NCBI GenBank assembly: GCA_963920705.1
Contig: OY987226.1
Coordinates: 32,911,686 to 32,975,685, forward strand
DNA: 64,000 bases
Direction: 5' to 3'
Source of the DNA: Odiellus spinosus
Taxonomy: Eukaryota > Arthropoda > Arachnida > Opiliones > Phalangiidae
Position numbers and translations under genes: made by a program
Notes under the pieces: generated by a model
What the model saw: only the letters and a program-made list of their open reading frames with translations
The model's database searches: none
What the model was told of the DNA's origin: nothing
Shown: positions 30,880 through 42,299 of the stretch, piece after piece
How the letters are laid out: each line of letters starts with the position of its first letter
Numbering within the stretch: position 1 is the stretch's first letter

Positions 30880-33800
30880 CTGGCACCACTTTGGGTTCCT
30901 GGCACCACTTGACGCAGAAATGGTATTATCTACCTACTTTTACTTGAAAAATTAATATTGACTGTAAACACCATTTTCAACCGTAAGATGTTTAGATATC
31001 CCTATTGGATTGAATATCTTGTTCGTTTCTCTTGCTGTGATTGCGGTAGGGCGTAAATGTTGATATAAGTCCCTCAAACAAGGCAATACGCGTTAGTAAA
31101 GCTCGCGTGAAACACTTCTTCTATTTACTTTTTCTTATACGAGTTTTAAGATTTATCGCATTTCAAATTTCTTCCCGCGCTGTTATTTTTCAAAATTAAA
31201 ATTGACTACTTCCGAAAATTGCATACGCATCTGCTTCAAAGTGTCGGAACTAATTGTTCCGAGTAATTGTGGTTTTTATGAATGCTCTGGAAAGATTTTA
31301 AAGAAAATACGTCGCGAGAAATCGGGTTTGGACAAAGGCAAATGATTATTACAATTTTTCCCTGGAAAAGATAGTTTATTCAAGGAAGACAAAAAAAAAA
31401 GAGAAAAGTTACATATATTAGCGCCACCCCACTTTCTAATTTGACAAAAAGGTTTTTTGTTCAATCGAACTTCTCCTTACAATAGATTCGCGGTAATAGC
31501 GGTATCTACGCGCTTTTCCGGAGAATTTTTGGACTTGGTCTGAAAATTGTTATTATTATAGAGGCGTAAAACTCCTCCCTCTTTTACTACCGTAATATTA
31601 GAGGAACAAGATCGCCAAGGCACTATAAATGTTTCAGAAGTCGATTTATCAGAAACTTGTATATTTTCCTTGTAATTCACACAAGCTCAATTGATACTGA
31701 ATATTTCAGTCTTTGTCTTGCCCTATGTTGAGCGTTTGTTTACCTAACAACAATAATATGCAGGCAACCACTGAGGTGTAGCCTATATCATATGCTTGCC
31801 AGGACAAATACAGACTACATAAATTAACAAAAGATAAATTTTTAACTTGGGTAGTCACTCACTGGAATTGAAGTCGACATGCATGGGCAAATAGGGCAAT
31901 TACCCCCCTTGGACTGGCCATGCCCCCCCCTGGATCAAAGACTGCCCCGTCTAGCTTTAGATTTATATTTTTAAAATAAAGCATGCAAAGTATTAAAGTA
32001 ATACGTTTTTTGTTAACGAAATATCCCAAATAGTTTAAACTTTATTATTTTTTCAGGGTTTTTGTTGAAAGGATGAAGTTTCTTATTTTATTTAGTTAAA
32101 AAAATATTAAAATAGTATTAGAGGCTCTTTGCACTATCAAAGCTGAACTCAGAGTTCATAAGAGTTCGAACTCAATGCACTGTCAAAGCTGAACTCAGGT
32201 GTACAGCAAATCCCAAAGTATCTGACCCCTCGCATTTTCCCTTCGCTTACACCAAATTATCATTTCCCCCTTTGCAAAATTTTCTGCAGGCGTCCATGTC
32301 GACATGTGAACTGATCGCTTCAACTGGTATCGAAGAAGTCTCAGGAATGTTATGACACCTTCGAATTTTGGGTTCAATTAGTCAGGTCGTTGAGGCAACT
32401 CTACAGTATCTGGCTTCAAGTTCTTCATGTGGGTGTCATAGTCAAATCGCTTTAGCTGATTTCAGTTTGTTGACCGTTGTCGGAAGAAATAAATGGAGCA
32501 GTTAACTACAACAGCATGCCAAGTATTTTCCATATTTTATAAAAGATTTAAAAATCTAGGATTGCGAATTCGGCTTATTTTGTAAAACAAACGCGTCTAG
32601 ATTAAAAAAAATCTTAAATTGGAAAATAATAGCGAAATTTGCACCAAGCCAAATTAAGAGTTGAAAGTTAAAATTTAAAACGTCCCGCCAAGATTTTGTT
32701 CAAACAAAAGGATGTGTCCATCAGATCGAAGCCCAACAAGGGCCCGGCGTCAGGGGTTGGGGCGTGTTTGGCCCCGGCCCTAGCTGTAACAGGCTTGGCC
32801 CTACAGACCATTTTTCCAAAAAATCTTCAAAAATACCTGTCATTTCGATGGCCATACCATCTTACCAGCAATTTTGATGTGCCTATTAATCATCTCTAAT
32901 TAAAAAATATGTTACCCAGCTATAAAAACAACATACTCGCCGATCTTCCGTAGACGCCAGAGCAGGCGGCTCTGAAGGTCTACTGCTAAGAGAATCTCTA
33001 TCCATGGCTACCCAAACCCAAAATGGCTCGCTAACGTATTTCAGTGATAATATTACTAGTGATAATATTTAGCTTCACAGCGGGCTCTCGGGGTTTGGGT
33101 TCTATTATGGGGTTGACCATCTTGTTAGATTTAGATTCTCTTGTATTGAGAAATACAACGAATCGCTTCGTCTCGGGAGAGAAAAAGATCAAATGTTTCC
33201 GAGCATGCCTCGAACCTATAGGCATACACGCGTAACTCTCACGTCATGTGACGTACTGTCGTACCTGACTTAACTTCACAGGCTTTGACTTTCCGTGACT
33301 TTCAGAAAAATCAGTTACAAAATAAATCATCTATTCTTTTTCGTCTACTGTTTTACCGAAGAGCCAGCTCCAATTATATAGCCTTTTTTTCCTACTCCTA
33401 TGGGCAGGATATAGTGTCGATTTACACCGGTGTCATCACGTATCAGGAAGATTATAGGCCAGTGAGAGTATTCCGTAACAAGGCTAATTTTTAGAAATTT
33501 TACTCCTTTTTAGTTACGGGAAAATTTGTATTTGAGTTACTATCGCGTTCTTCGTGTTCTCCGTCGCACCACTGGCAAATGCATGGACGCCGTAACAGTC
33601 ATGGGTCTTACGAGACAGGCTGCCTGCGCCAAAATTCATGGAGTAGCAATAAAGCTGAGGATCATTTCTTCAAAAAGTAAACTAAGCCAGTAGACTCGGA
33701 TCTCTAGGGGTCAGCCCCCTTATTACTCCCCTTTTATTGGATCAAACTTCTACGACGGACGACTTCAAGCGGGAGAGAAAAGGGGTGTCACCCCCAAAAG

Positions 33801-34200
33801 TCAATACAAGGACTTTTATATCAGTAAATAAACGGGTTTAATTATCAACCGCGAAAACAAGTAACGTCGCGTAACAACCATGGCCCTATCCAGACCATCT
33901 TGTTTTCAAGTTCTCTAATTTTGTTTTCGGTTTGAAAAACGGAGCAAACAACATCATTGCCCTTGAAGTTCTTTAAGCGTGTTGAGAAAACAAACTCGAT
34001 GCGCGGACCTTTTTTATACAGCCATTAATCTTAAGATTTTGAACTTGTGAAAACTACGCGGAAGGTATTATAAAAAAAAAACGGTGAGGTCCAAAATATG
34101 TTAAAATCAAGCCATTAATCTTAAGATTTTGAACTTCTAAAAACTACGAACAATTAAGGAGTATTGTTGGAAGGTAAAGGACTGAAATTCTGTGAAACCT
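30880..34200. other. No gene recognised; a few small repeats
   Basis: Mostly unassigned DNA. Visible details: a 25-bp near-duplicate (TCAAAGCTGAACTCAG) near 32140 and 32180; a 38-bp direct repeat (CCATTAATCTTAAGATTTTG) at about 34022 and 34112; and a short match between 33860-33910 and 59090-59140 (ACGTCGCGTAA, then CCATCTTGTTTTC), suggesting a dispersed repeat. No exon with splice sites was supported. Confidence 0.4.
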
Positions 34201-34227
34201 GGCAGTCGTCGTCTCTCTCTATTACTT

Positions 34228-34987
34228 ATTCAAACGGTTTGCGTTCGCTTGCGCAGTTTCCCATTTGCGCGGTGCCCATTTGCGCAGTTTGCCATTCGAG
34301 CTGTCCACAAGAGGGACAGGCTAGTTCGTGTGATTAACTAACCTAACCTAACGTAACCTAAATAACCTGCAAATGAACACTGCGGAAATGGAAAACTGCG
34401 GAAATGGAAAACTGCGGAAATGGAAAACTGCGGAAATGAAAAACTGCGGAAATGAAAAACTACGGAAATGAAAAACTGCGGAAATGAAAAACTGCGGAAA
34501 TGAAAAACTGCGGAAATGAAAAACTGCGCAAATGAAAAACTGCGCAAATGAAAAACTGCGCAAATGAAAAACTGCGCAAATGAAAAACTGCGCAAATGAA
34601 AAACTGCGCAAATGAAAAACTGCGCAAATGAAAAACTGCGCAAATGAAAAACTGCGCAAATGAAAAACTGCGCAAATGAAAAACTGCGCAAATGAAAAAC
34701 TGCGCAAATGAAAAACTGCGCAAATGAAAAACTGCGCAAATGAAAAACTGCGCAAATGAAAAACTGCGCAAATGAAAAACTGCGCAAATGAAAAACTGCG
34801 CAAATGAAAAAACTGCGCAAATGAAAAAACTGCGCAAATGAAAAAACTGCGCAAATGAAAAAACTGCGCAAATGAAAAAACTGCGCAAATGAAAAAACTG
34901 CGCAAATGAAAAACTGCGCAAATGAAAAACTGCGCAAAAGGAAATGCGCTTGTGGGAACTGCGCAATTGGAACCTTACCATTCAAAC
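34228..34987 (-). mobile_element. 16-bp-unit transposon, copy 3 (TSD ATTCAAAC)
   Basis: Element 34236-34979 (744 bp) in reverse orientation, GGTTTGCG at the left and GGAACCTTACC at the right, flanked by perfect 8-bp duplications ATTCAAAC (34228-34235 and 34980-34987). The array (34375-34960) has about 36 units in reverse complement, mostly TGAAAAACTGCGCAAA. Toward the terminus six or so units are 17 bp long because of one extra A. As in copy 2, the expansion is in the arm nearest the GGTAAGG end. Confidence 0.9.
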
Positions 34988-34999
34988 TACTATATACCC

Positions 35000-35950
35000 A
35001 AACAATGTAACAATATAAGAGCTTACGCGTACAAAAGCGGCGATAGAACCGAGTCCTCATTTATTATTCACAACGCAAAAATAAGCGTAATAATAGTTAT
35101 TTCCCAAAAACATCGGTCCATTGGGAGGAACTGAAAAGTTGACGTTACAGTAGAGATCTCTATCGATGGGAAGAAAAGAAGAGGAGACTGATTATCGAAA
35201 GTGAGAGAGCGAGAGTAAGGGAGAATCTGTGGAGCTCTTAGCCGCTTGACGTCGGGGACTGCGGGGGATGGTGACTTTACGGGGGTGGACAAAAGACTTA
35301 AATAGTGGCGGCCAATAGCGTTTGCAAGAAGTCAAAGCGGCAGCTCCGGGCGGAAAAGATTGCGAGCGTATCATCTATTTTGCGCAATTTGTGGCCTTGT
35401 TTGCTTATTTTATTCTTACTATTCACTCGACTACGTTATACCGAGTTAAAGCGCTCGAGTTCGAAACAAACTTTATTGAAAAACAGCCAAATCTTATCTC
35501 GAAAAACCAAATTTTTTTAAAGTGGAAATCGTGCTTGACTGCAAAAAAGTAAGTTTAATTTGCATTCAAAATAATTTTATTTTTGCTATAGATTTTATCG
35601 GGTGTTAGTTATAATACCTTAAATAAAATGTAAATTAGTTCTTTTTTGAGCTTCATTCGAAAACTTTGAATATAAAAGTAAGGCCGAAAATCGAAAATAA
35701 AAATAAAAGAAATATTAGAAATCGTGTATATGGGCCCTGTAGAGGTAACGTTATTTTGCGTGAACCACTGCGCGTCAGTTGAAATCTACTTGGTGTCTAA
35801 AAGTGATTTCCAAATTGACATTTTGAAATATAATTCAATAATTAATCACGGAACAGGGTTAGTCACGTGAGCTTAGAGTTATAAAAAAAGCCACTCTGAC
35901 TGGTCAGTTAATTTTCAATAACAAATAAGCAATAACTTTAATAAAAATTA
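35000..35950. other. No gene recognised
   Basis: Includes a purine-rich GAGAGCGAGAG tract near 35200 and a GC-richer patch around 35220-35360 with an open segment lacking an ATG. It could be promoter-like or untranslated DNA of a gene, but nothing decides this. Confidence 0.3.
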
Positions 35951-35973
35951 AACAAGTTGGGAAACCAAAATAT

Positions 35974-38298
35974 TACCTCCCCGACAACCACGTGATGTTA
36001 ACGAACCTAACCATACCTAAAATATTAAAATTTATGGCATTTGTGGAAGACGAAGATTGAAAGCAAAAAGAATTAATATCTCAATTAAACACTAAATATA
36101 TTAAACCAATAATTCAGATCAAAAATATACTTCTTATCAAGATAAATTTGAATGCAAAAGAATCAAACTTAATTCAAAATAAAATTTTGAGAACCAGAGT
36201 CGGAAAAAAAATTTGCTGAATAATGAATTAATTTTAATATAAATGCGTATCGAGTAAAATAAGCAAGGTCAAGGTTCTTCTTTTAAAACCATATAATAAT
36301 TTTGAAGGCTCTAGAGTATTTGCAGACCAAATAACGCCAATAGGCAAAATATTATATCACATTGAACCTATATGCATTTCTTCAGTATACCAACACAACC
36401 CTAAATAATTCTCTACTTAAAACCAAACCTAACTAGAGAAAAAAAGGAAAATAAATAAGATATAACCACATAGATTTCAAGATAAATAATCCAGTCCATA
36501 ATTCAGTATTAAAACAAAAAAATCAGAATTAAGACAACTGAAATTAGCAATCTTTGGTAATATGTAAAATAGCCCTTACACGAACAATTTAAGTAAAGCA
36601 AATTATCAAATAAACGACAAATAAGTCAATTAATTAAAATGAAAAATATTAATCTTACCACTACCAAATAGCGGGCAGAAAACACAAACAAGATAACATT
36701 TTGATAACGGAAGATTCACTAGTCTCTGTGCAAAATAAATTTTCAACACCGGTAATCCCGAGAACTAGATTCTACAAAATCTTCCTGAATAATAAATTTA
36801 TTTTAATCTAAAAAATATAAAATCTTAAATAAAAAAAAATATCTATACAAATAACATATTGATAAACCAATTAAAATTAGATGCGAAAAACATTTAATCT
36901 CGATATGAGATTAAATACACAAGGTCAAGGTTCTTCTTTTAAAACCATATCAGAATTTTGACGGTTGTAGAGTATTTGTAGACCAAGTAACGTGAAAAGG
37001 CAAAATGTTATATCACATTGAACCTATACATGGCTTCAGTATACAACACAAGTTGTGAAACAAACGTTATTTTACGTGACTACACACTAGCTAAAACGTC
37101 ACCGAAAATAAACGACAGTAGGCATTAAAAAGCATAGTTCTACTATACTTAATTGGGATAAACATTAATTTCATGTGGGGAAAAGTGTGAAACTAAAACT
37201 AGCAGTCATTAAGAGATCCAATCACGTGATTCTTTTCCCCACTCGGTCTACATTTCACTATAGGGTGAACCATATCATATATACCAATTAAAACACAAGA
37301 TAACAATTTCCAATGTTCTTATAATCATAAATTTATCCCTGTGAACGCGCCTTTATCGCTTATCTAAATTATGTCATTTCAATCTTCCATACCCGTGTAA
37401 ACGCACCTTTATTTATATTCTTCAATCCACCCTAAGTTTGCACCAGAGATAAGCCTATACTACCCGTTATACCTTTGCTTTTTCGAGTAAATGATATATA
37501 TGGAAAATAGCTTAGGCGCATGCTGCCAACTCAAACTGTCATTAATCGGTCAAATTTCTTTAAATTTTTGCACAAATTCTCAAATAACTTCTAAACTATC
37601 TCGAATTTTAAATTAATTTTTCGACTTTCTTATTAATTAGATTAAATTTAACCATCCCGATATTTTTATTTATAATATAAATTAATATTGCGTTTCATTT
37701 CCCTAACGATATCACACCATGAGGCTAATTTGCATTCGTTCCAAAAAGATGCTATATAAACCGTTCGAAGGCCTATGTTAATTGAAGTAACCGTGCGTGG
37801 TGGCCATGAAGTTAGGGGGAAACCCCCCCCCCCCTTTCAATGTCTTGCTGATTCTTGATCTCTAGGCGCTTGGCGACGCAATTTACCCATTGGTGGGGCG
37901 ATGTTTGGAGTCAGTGGAAGGTTGATGTGAACTGTACTAGTGGGGGACGCCTCGCTAGTATGGAACGCTGAGATCGGAAACTGGAGGTTGGACCTTGTTG
38001 TGAGGATGGTCGGAGGTGATTATGACAGTGGGAGACGTCCCACTGCTTGTAATCGCCTTCGCCTGTTCAGCATCGAGGTTCGACCATGATGGTGGAAGGC
38101 GATGATGTGCAATGGGAGACGTCCTTATGGGAACGATAAGCTGGTATGATTACGTCTCTAGACTTTTGGCTCCACGAGCCAGGTCACGTGACTTCCGTTT
38201 ACACAGGAAGTGAGAAGTGACACACAGACAGACAGACAGACACACAGACACGATCAGTGTAACACCTCCCCCTGAACTAAAGTTCAGTCGGGGAGGTA
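35974..38298 (+). mobile_element. DINE-1/Helentron-like element, long copy B (2,325 bp)
   Basis: Same termini as copy A (TACCTCCCCGAC and GTCGGGGAGGTA) with the same terminal hairpin and a GACA microsatellite before it. The first 1.1 kb differs from copy A by few substitutions and small indels, for example near 36690-36730. It lacks the internal tandem duplication and part of the middle of copy A. No coding frame. Near-identity to copy A implies recent activity. Confidence 0.7.
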
Positions 38299-38299
38299 A

Positions 38300-38965
38300 A
38301 AACGTAGCGAAATAGATATTATAAAATCTATTACGTATAAAATAATTAATCTGATTTTACTCTAACCCTAATTTGTTCGCTACTTCCGTTTGAAAGTAAA
38401 GAACGCGATTTAAATAGTTATTTTTTTTAATGGTCCAACTAAATCATGAAGAATTAGCCATTTTGAAAATAGGTTTTCTGGTCTATTAAGTTTATAATTG
38501 ATTAATTAATCTACCACATTCAATATTTTCGTTATTTTCATGAAAATCCGGGAGAGGTTTAATTTAAATTTAAGGAAGCATAAACTAATATAACTGCCAT
38601 AAACAGTTTAATAAATAAACTTCTCTGGAGAGGACAAAAAGATCTTTACGTAACAATTAGAACGACGTAATTATCTTCGACTGTTAGTTCAAACTTTGAT
38701 TAAAAATGTCATTAATGTTCCAAATACGTTCAAAGAAAATAAGGACCTTGCACGCTTTTCCAACCATATGTTCAGTCGATTACAGAAAAAAACAAAACTC
38801 GAATAAAGTAAACTCTTGCGCCCTGTCGTTGAGTTCTTTACTCATCAAAGATAAACCTAAAGGGAACTCAAATGTTACTAAGGGTGTGGTGTATGAAATA
38901 CGTATATAAGTATATGGAGGAGTCAAATCGGACTCTTTCTACGCGCGTTAATGAACTTAAGAAAT
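38300..38965. other. No gene recognised
   Basis: AT-rich spacer between the DINE-like copy and the next 16-bp-unit element; nothing supported. Confidence 0.4.
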
Positions 38966-38967
38966 AT

Positions 38968-39328
38968 GTTTTAACGGTAAGGTTCCACTTGCGCAGTTCC
39001 CACAAGCGCATTTCCTTTTGCGCAATTTTTCATTTGCGCAGTTTTCCTTTACCGCAGGTTTCCATTTGCGCAGTGTTCATTTGCAGGTTATGTTAGGTTA
39101 GTTAATCACTCGAACTAGCCTGTTCCTCTTGTTATATTATAAGTTAGGTTAGGTTAGTTTATCACTCGAACTAGCCTGTCCCTCTTGTGGACTGCTCGAA
39201 TGGCAAACTGCGCAAATGGAAAACTTCGCAAATGGAAATGCGCAAATGGGAAACCGCGAAAAATGGCTACTGCGCAAATGAAAATGCGCAAGTGGGAAAT
39301 TGCGCAAGCGGACGCAAACCGTTTTAAC
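38968..39328 (+). mobile_element. 16-bp-unit transposon, copy 4 (TSD GTTTTAAC)
   Basis: Element 38976-39320 (345 bp), GGTAAGGTTCC to GACGCAAACC, flanked by perfect duplications GTTTTAAC (38968-38975 and 39321-39328). Only about three left-arm units, two core units with TTAGG, and an inverted right arm. Confidence 0.92.
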
Positions 39329-39577
39329 AGCCAATATGTCCAATGGGATCGCCAAACTCACGCGTTATTCTAAGAGTGATGGACATGCAATATGGGACTC
39401 AACAATTACTTGGGGTGTCAAAAACTTGCCGTTGGTGAGTTAGGCCGGAAAGAAAGCCGAATGGGGTAATGTGCCTATAGAAAATGTATTAAAAGGAATG
39501 AAAGCTTCAGAATTGCCTGTACAATGATTTAGGAATGGGTTTAGTCGAGGAGAAGCTCTGATATCACTACTTCAGGA

Positions 39578-40540
39578 AGTTTCAGTAGCTCTCCTATTGG
39601 CGCCGATGCATTGAGCAGTCTATAAAATAGGAATGACGAAATAATAGACTTGGCGTTTCTAGTCTATGATGAACGAAAAATATAACACGCCCTATAGCGT
39701 GGCATAGTCCTTCGGAAGTTGAATAGACCAGATTCCATTGGGAGTTGAGACTTGCTCTACCAACTCAAGTTTCTATTCCTTAAGTTCTATATTTTGTACG
39801 CTTCAACGTACTTTGAAACAAGTTTTCTCTCCCGCGATAAGATGTCAGCTTTTTCCAACTGAATACACCATTTAGCTATTCCCTTTTAGCACGCGTTAGA
39901 AGTGCCGACCCAAAGGCAAAAACAAATCTACTTAATCTTGTACCAGAAGACGATGAAACCCTCCTTTGAAGTCTATTACTCCCAGGTCTTGTCTACCCCT
40001 CTCTGTATGGGTTAGTCTCAAACATCGCGATTCGTACGCCTCCTAACGGTAGATATTTTCGGAGCGGGAGTTCGGCCAGCGAATATCTCTAGCAACCTTG
40101 GAGTTCATCAACCAAACGTCGTCGTTTGTGGAGAGAGAGAATTTAGAATTTTCCGTAGACAGAGGGGTATAAAGTAGGACCCCTCCGATCTCGTAAAATT
40201 GTGAATTTTACCCATACAGAGAGGAGCGCTATATGGAACATTAGAGTTGTAGACTTCAAAGGAGGGTTTTATCGGTTTCTGTTTGTACCTAGTTGGCTAG
40301 AGGGAAAATCGGCGCGCGCATCATAGAAAATTTAGTAAAACGAATAAAAACTTCAGTTTGTAGATGTCTAATCTAATCTGGTCTATTCCGGAGATCAGTG
40401 GCACCCTACAGGGCGTATTATATTTTTCGTTCACCAAAGAATAAAAACGCCAAGTCCATTATTTAGTCTTTACTATTTTTTACGACTGCTTAATGCATGC
40501 TTGGTCACTCGGCGCCAATAGGAGAGCTACCAGAGGGACT
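39578..40540. mobile_element. Diverged long-inverted-repeat element containing a hAT-like MITE
   Basis: Left arm about 39578-39733 (TAGCTCTCCTATTGGCGCC, then GGACTTGGCGTTT-like and GAACGAAAAATATAA landmarks) is repeated inverted at about 40378-40540 with many substitutions and indels. The interior holds unrelated sequence and the MITE at 39945-40281. The arms are clearly older than those of the foldbacks at 12.2 and 59.5 kb. Confidence 0.65.
39937..40289 (+). mobile_element. hAT-like MITE, copy 1
   Basis: Element 39945-40281 (337 bp). Ends are inverted repeats of the type AGAAGCCGATGAAACCCTCC, extending inward for about 36 bp, with a second inverted pair CCTCTCTGTATGGGTTA. Flanks CTTGTACC and TTTGTACC match at seven of eight bases, fitting an 8-bp duplication. 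Homologous to the copies at 45.75 and 55.57 kb. Confidence 0.85.
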
Positions 40541-40699
40541 TGAAACGTTGCCTATGGAGATAAAACAAGACGGCCAAGTACTAGAGCAGCCAAACCCCGT
40601 TCCGAGTTAACTTTTTCGGAGATATTGTCGGCCTGCATTCTCTAAATATATTTCCCAATGTTTACGCATTGTTCCTTAAGTTTATTTTCCAACACCGCC

Positions 40700-41600
40700 A
40701 TATTTCGGCTGCATTCTCCCTTTAAGTATATTTTCATATACCAGAATATTTTTCGTGTTGTATACTTCCTTTAGTATAAGCCTAGCCCGCTAAGACAAAT
40801 CCCAAGCCTACTCCGCAAAGCCAAATCCCATCATAAGCAGGTGTTGAGAATGAAAACTTTTAGGTTCAATATTCCTTTAAATTGTTGCCCATAATGTCAA
40901 TATTTTAATCACCTCATTATTTATGTAATATCCATTATTAACTTTACTAAGTTTTCGGAAATTGGGATTTGTGGTTTAGTCATACGAGACTACTTGTTTT
41001 TCGTTTGCCATGACCCTAAAGATCTAAGAGATTTTTCTGTCATATATTGTATGAGATTAGGGGGGGGGCAAGGTTTGTTAGCGCGTTTGTATCACTATCC
41101 AAGAAGTTAAGCAACGTCAAGGGCGCGATCTTTTACACACACACACACATCTACACACTTCTACCTCCCTACTACTACTACTACTACAACCAAGTACAAC
41201 ATTGTAGCCTACACCTAGGTAAACGAAAAGAACTCTAAGGACTTCTGGGGTTGGTGGGACGTAGCTTTTCTTATACAGTCATTTGAAGTAAATTATTATA
41301 GAAAGGAAAATACGCTTTGGATTTATTAAAAAAAGTCAAATAATATTTGAAATCAGGCGACTATTGACAGCTCTTTTAATAAAAAAATGTTTTATAGCTT
41401 ATTTAAATATATTTTTTTAGTATTTTTTTAAACGATCATTCCGAAAATACTTCTAGTATATTACCACATTGATTATCATAGGTGACAGTGTTACTTAAGT
41501 GAGTTTATACTTTTCATATCAAACTATATAGGAAAAACACGAACTATGCCTATACTTGATATATAACGTGTTAATCTGATGGAACCGAGTTAACTCGTAA
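40700..41600. other. No gene recognised; small microsatellites
   Basis: Contains a CA microsatellite near 41140 and a CTA repeat near 41170. TGCATTCTCCCTTTAAGT at about 40707 recurs at 43046 and, inverted, at 44855, so it is probably the end of a further small dispersed element. Confidence 0.4.
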
Positions 41601-41614
41601 CAGGTGTATATTAA

Positions 41615-42263
41615 GCCTCGTTCATACATATGTCTAAAAGCTCTTCTATTTATATATTTGGCTCGTGTTGTTTCGGGAAGCAATTTGCAAAGCCACGTCG
41701 CTTCGGATCAAATCGCACCGAAAATAACGACGTGGGGAGCAATATTTTCGGTAAGGTTCCAATTGCGCAGTTCCCACAAGCGCATTTCCTTTTGCGCAGT
41801 TTTTATTCGCGCAGTGTTCATTTGCAGGTTATGTTAGATTACGTTAGGTTAGATTAGTTAATCACTCGAACTAGTATGTCCCTCTTATGGACAGCTCGAA
41901 TGGCAAACTGCGCAAATGGAAAACTGCGCAAATGGAAATGCGCAAATGGGAAACCGCGCAAATGGCTACTGCGCAAATGAAATGCGCAAGTGGGAAACTG
42001 CGCAAGCGAACGCAAACCATATTTTCTTACAAATTTACAAGATTAAACTTGTAATTTCTGTCAAAAATATAAAAGCAAACAGTTACAAATAAGAATAAAC
42101 AATTCGTTTGAGATAATTATTCGCTATTTTTAAATCCCACATATTTTTAAAACAACATGAAGCCTTAGCTATGGACGAACTGACTTATCAGCGTGTGAGC
42201 CCGAGGGAAAACCTAAAATGCCAAATGCCCGCTTCGCAACCGATTTTGAAGTATGAACGAGGC
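41615..42263 (+). mobile_element. MITE with GCCTCGTTCATAC termini, interrupted
   Basis: Starts GCCTCGTTCATACAT and ends AAGTATGAACGAGGC. Internal landmarks GGGAAGCAATTTG and CAGCGTGTGA are shared with the copies at 58290-58688 and 63433-63815. Without the 277 bp added by the nested 16-bp-unit element and its duplicated target it would be about 372 bp. Target duplication not resolved. No coding capacity. Confidence 0.82.
41742..42026 (+). mobile_element. 16-bp-unit transposon, copy 5, nested in a MITE (TSD ATATTTTC)
   Basis: Element 41750-42018 (269 bp), GGTAAGGTTCC to AACGCAAACC, flanked by perfect duplications ATATTTTC (41742-41749 and 42019-42026). It has the shortest left arm of the family (about two units) and a single core unit. 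It is inserted inside the GCCTCGTTCATAC MITE. Confidence 0.93.
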
Positions 42264-42299
42264 TTTATTGGAAGCGATAAATTGCCTCTCGTACTATTG

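Noticed and set aside
34338-35060. Similar repeat-encoded frames in the copy at 34.2 kb
   Set aside because: Same cause; the frames follow the minisatellite and end at its borders.
35305-35552. Open segments starting GTGGCGGCC
   Set aside because: No ATG, no recognised domain, and two overlapping frames of equal merit.
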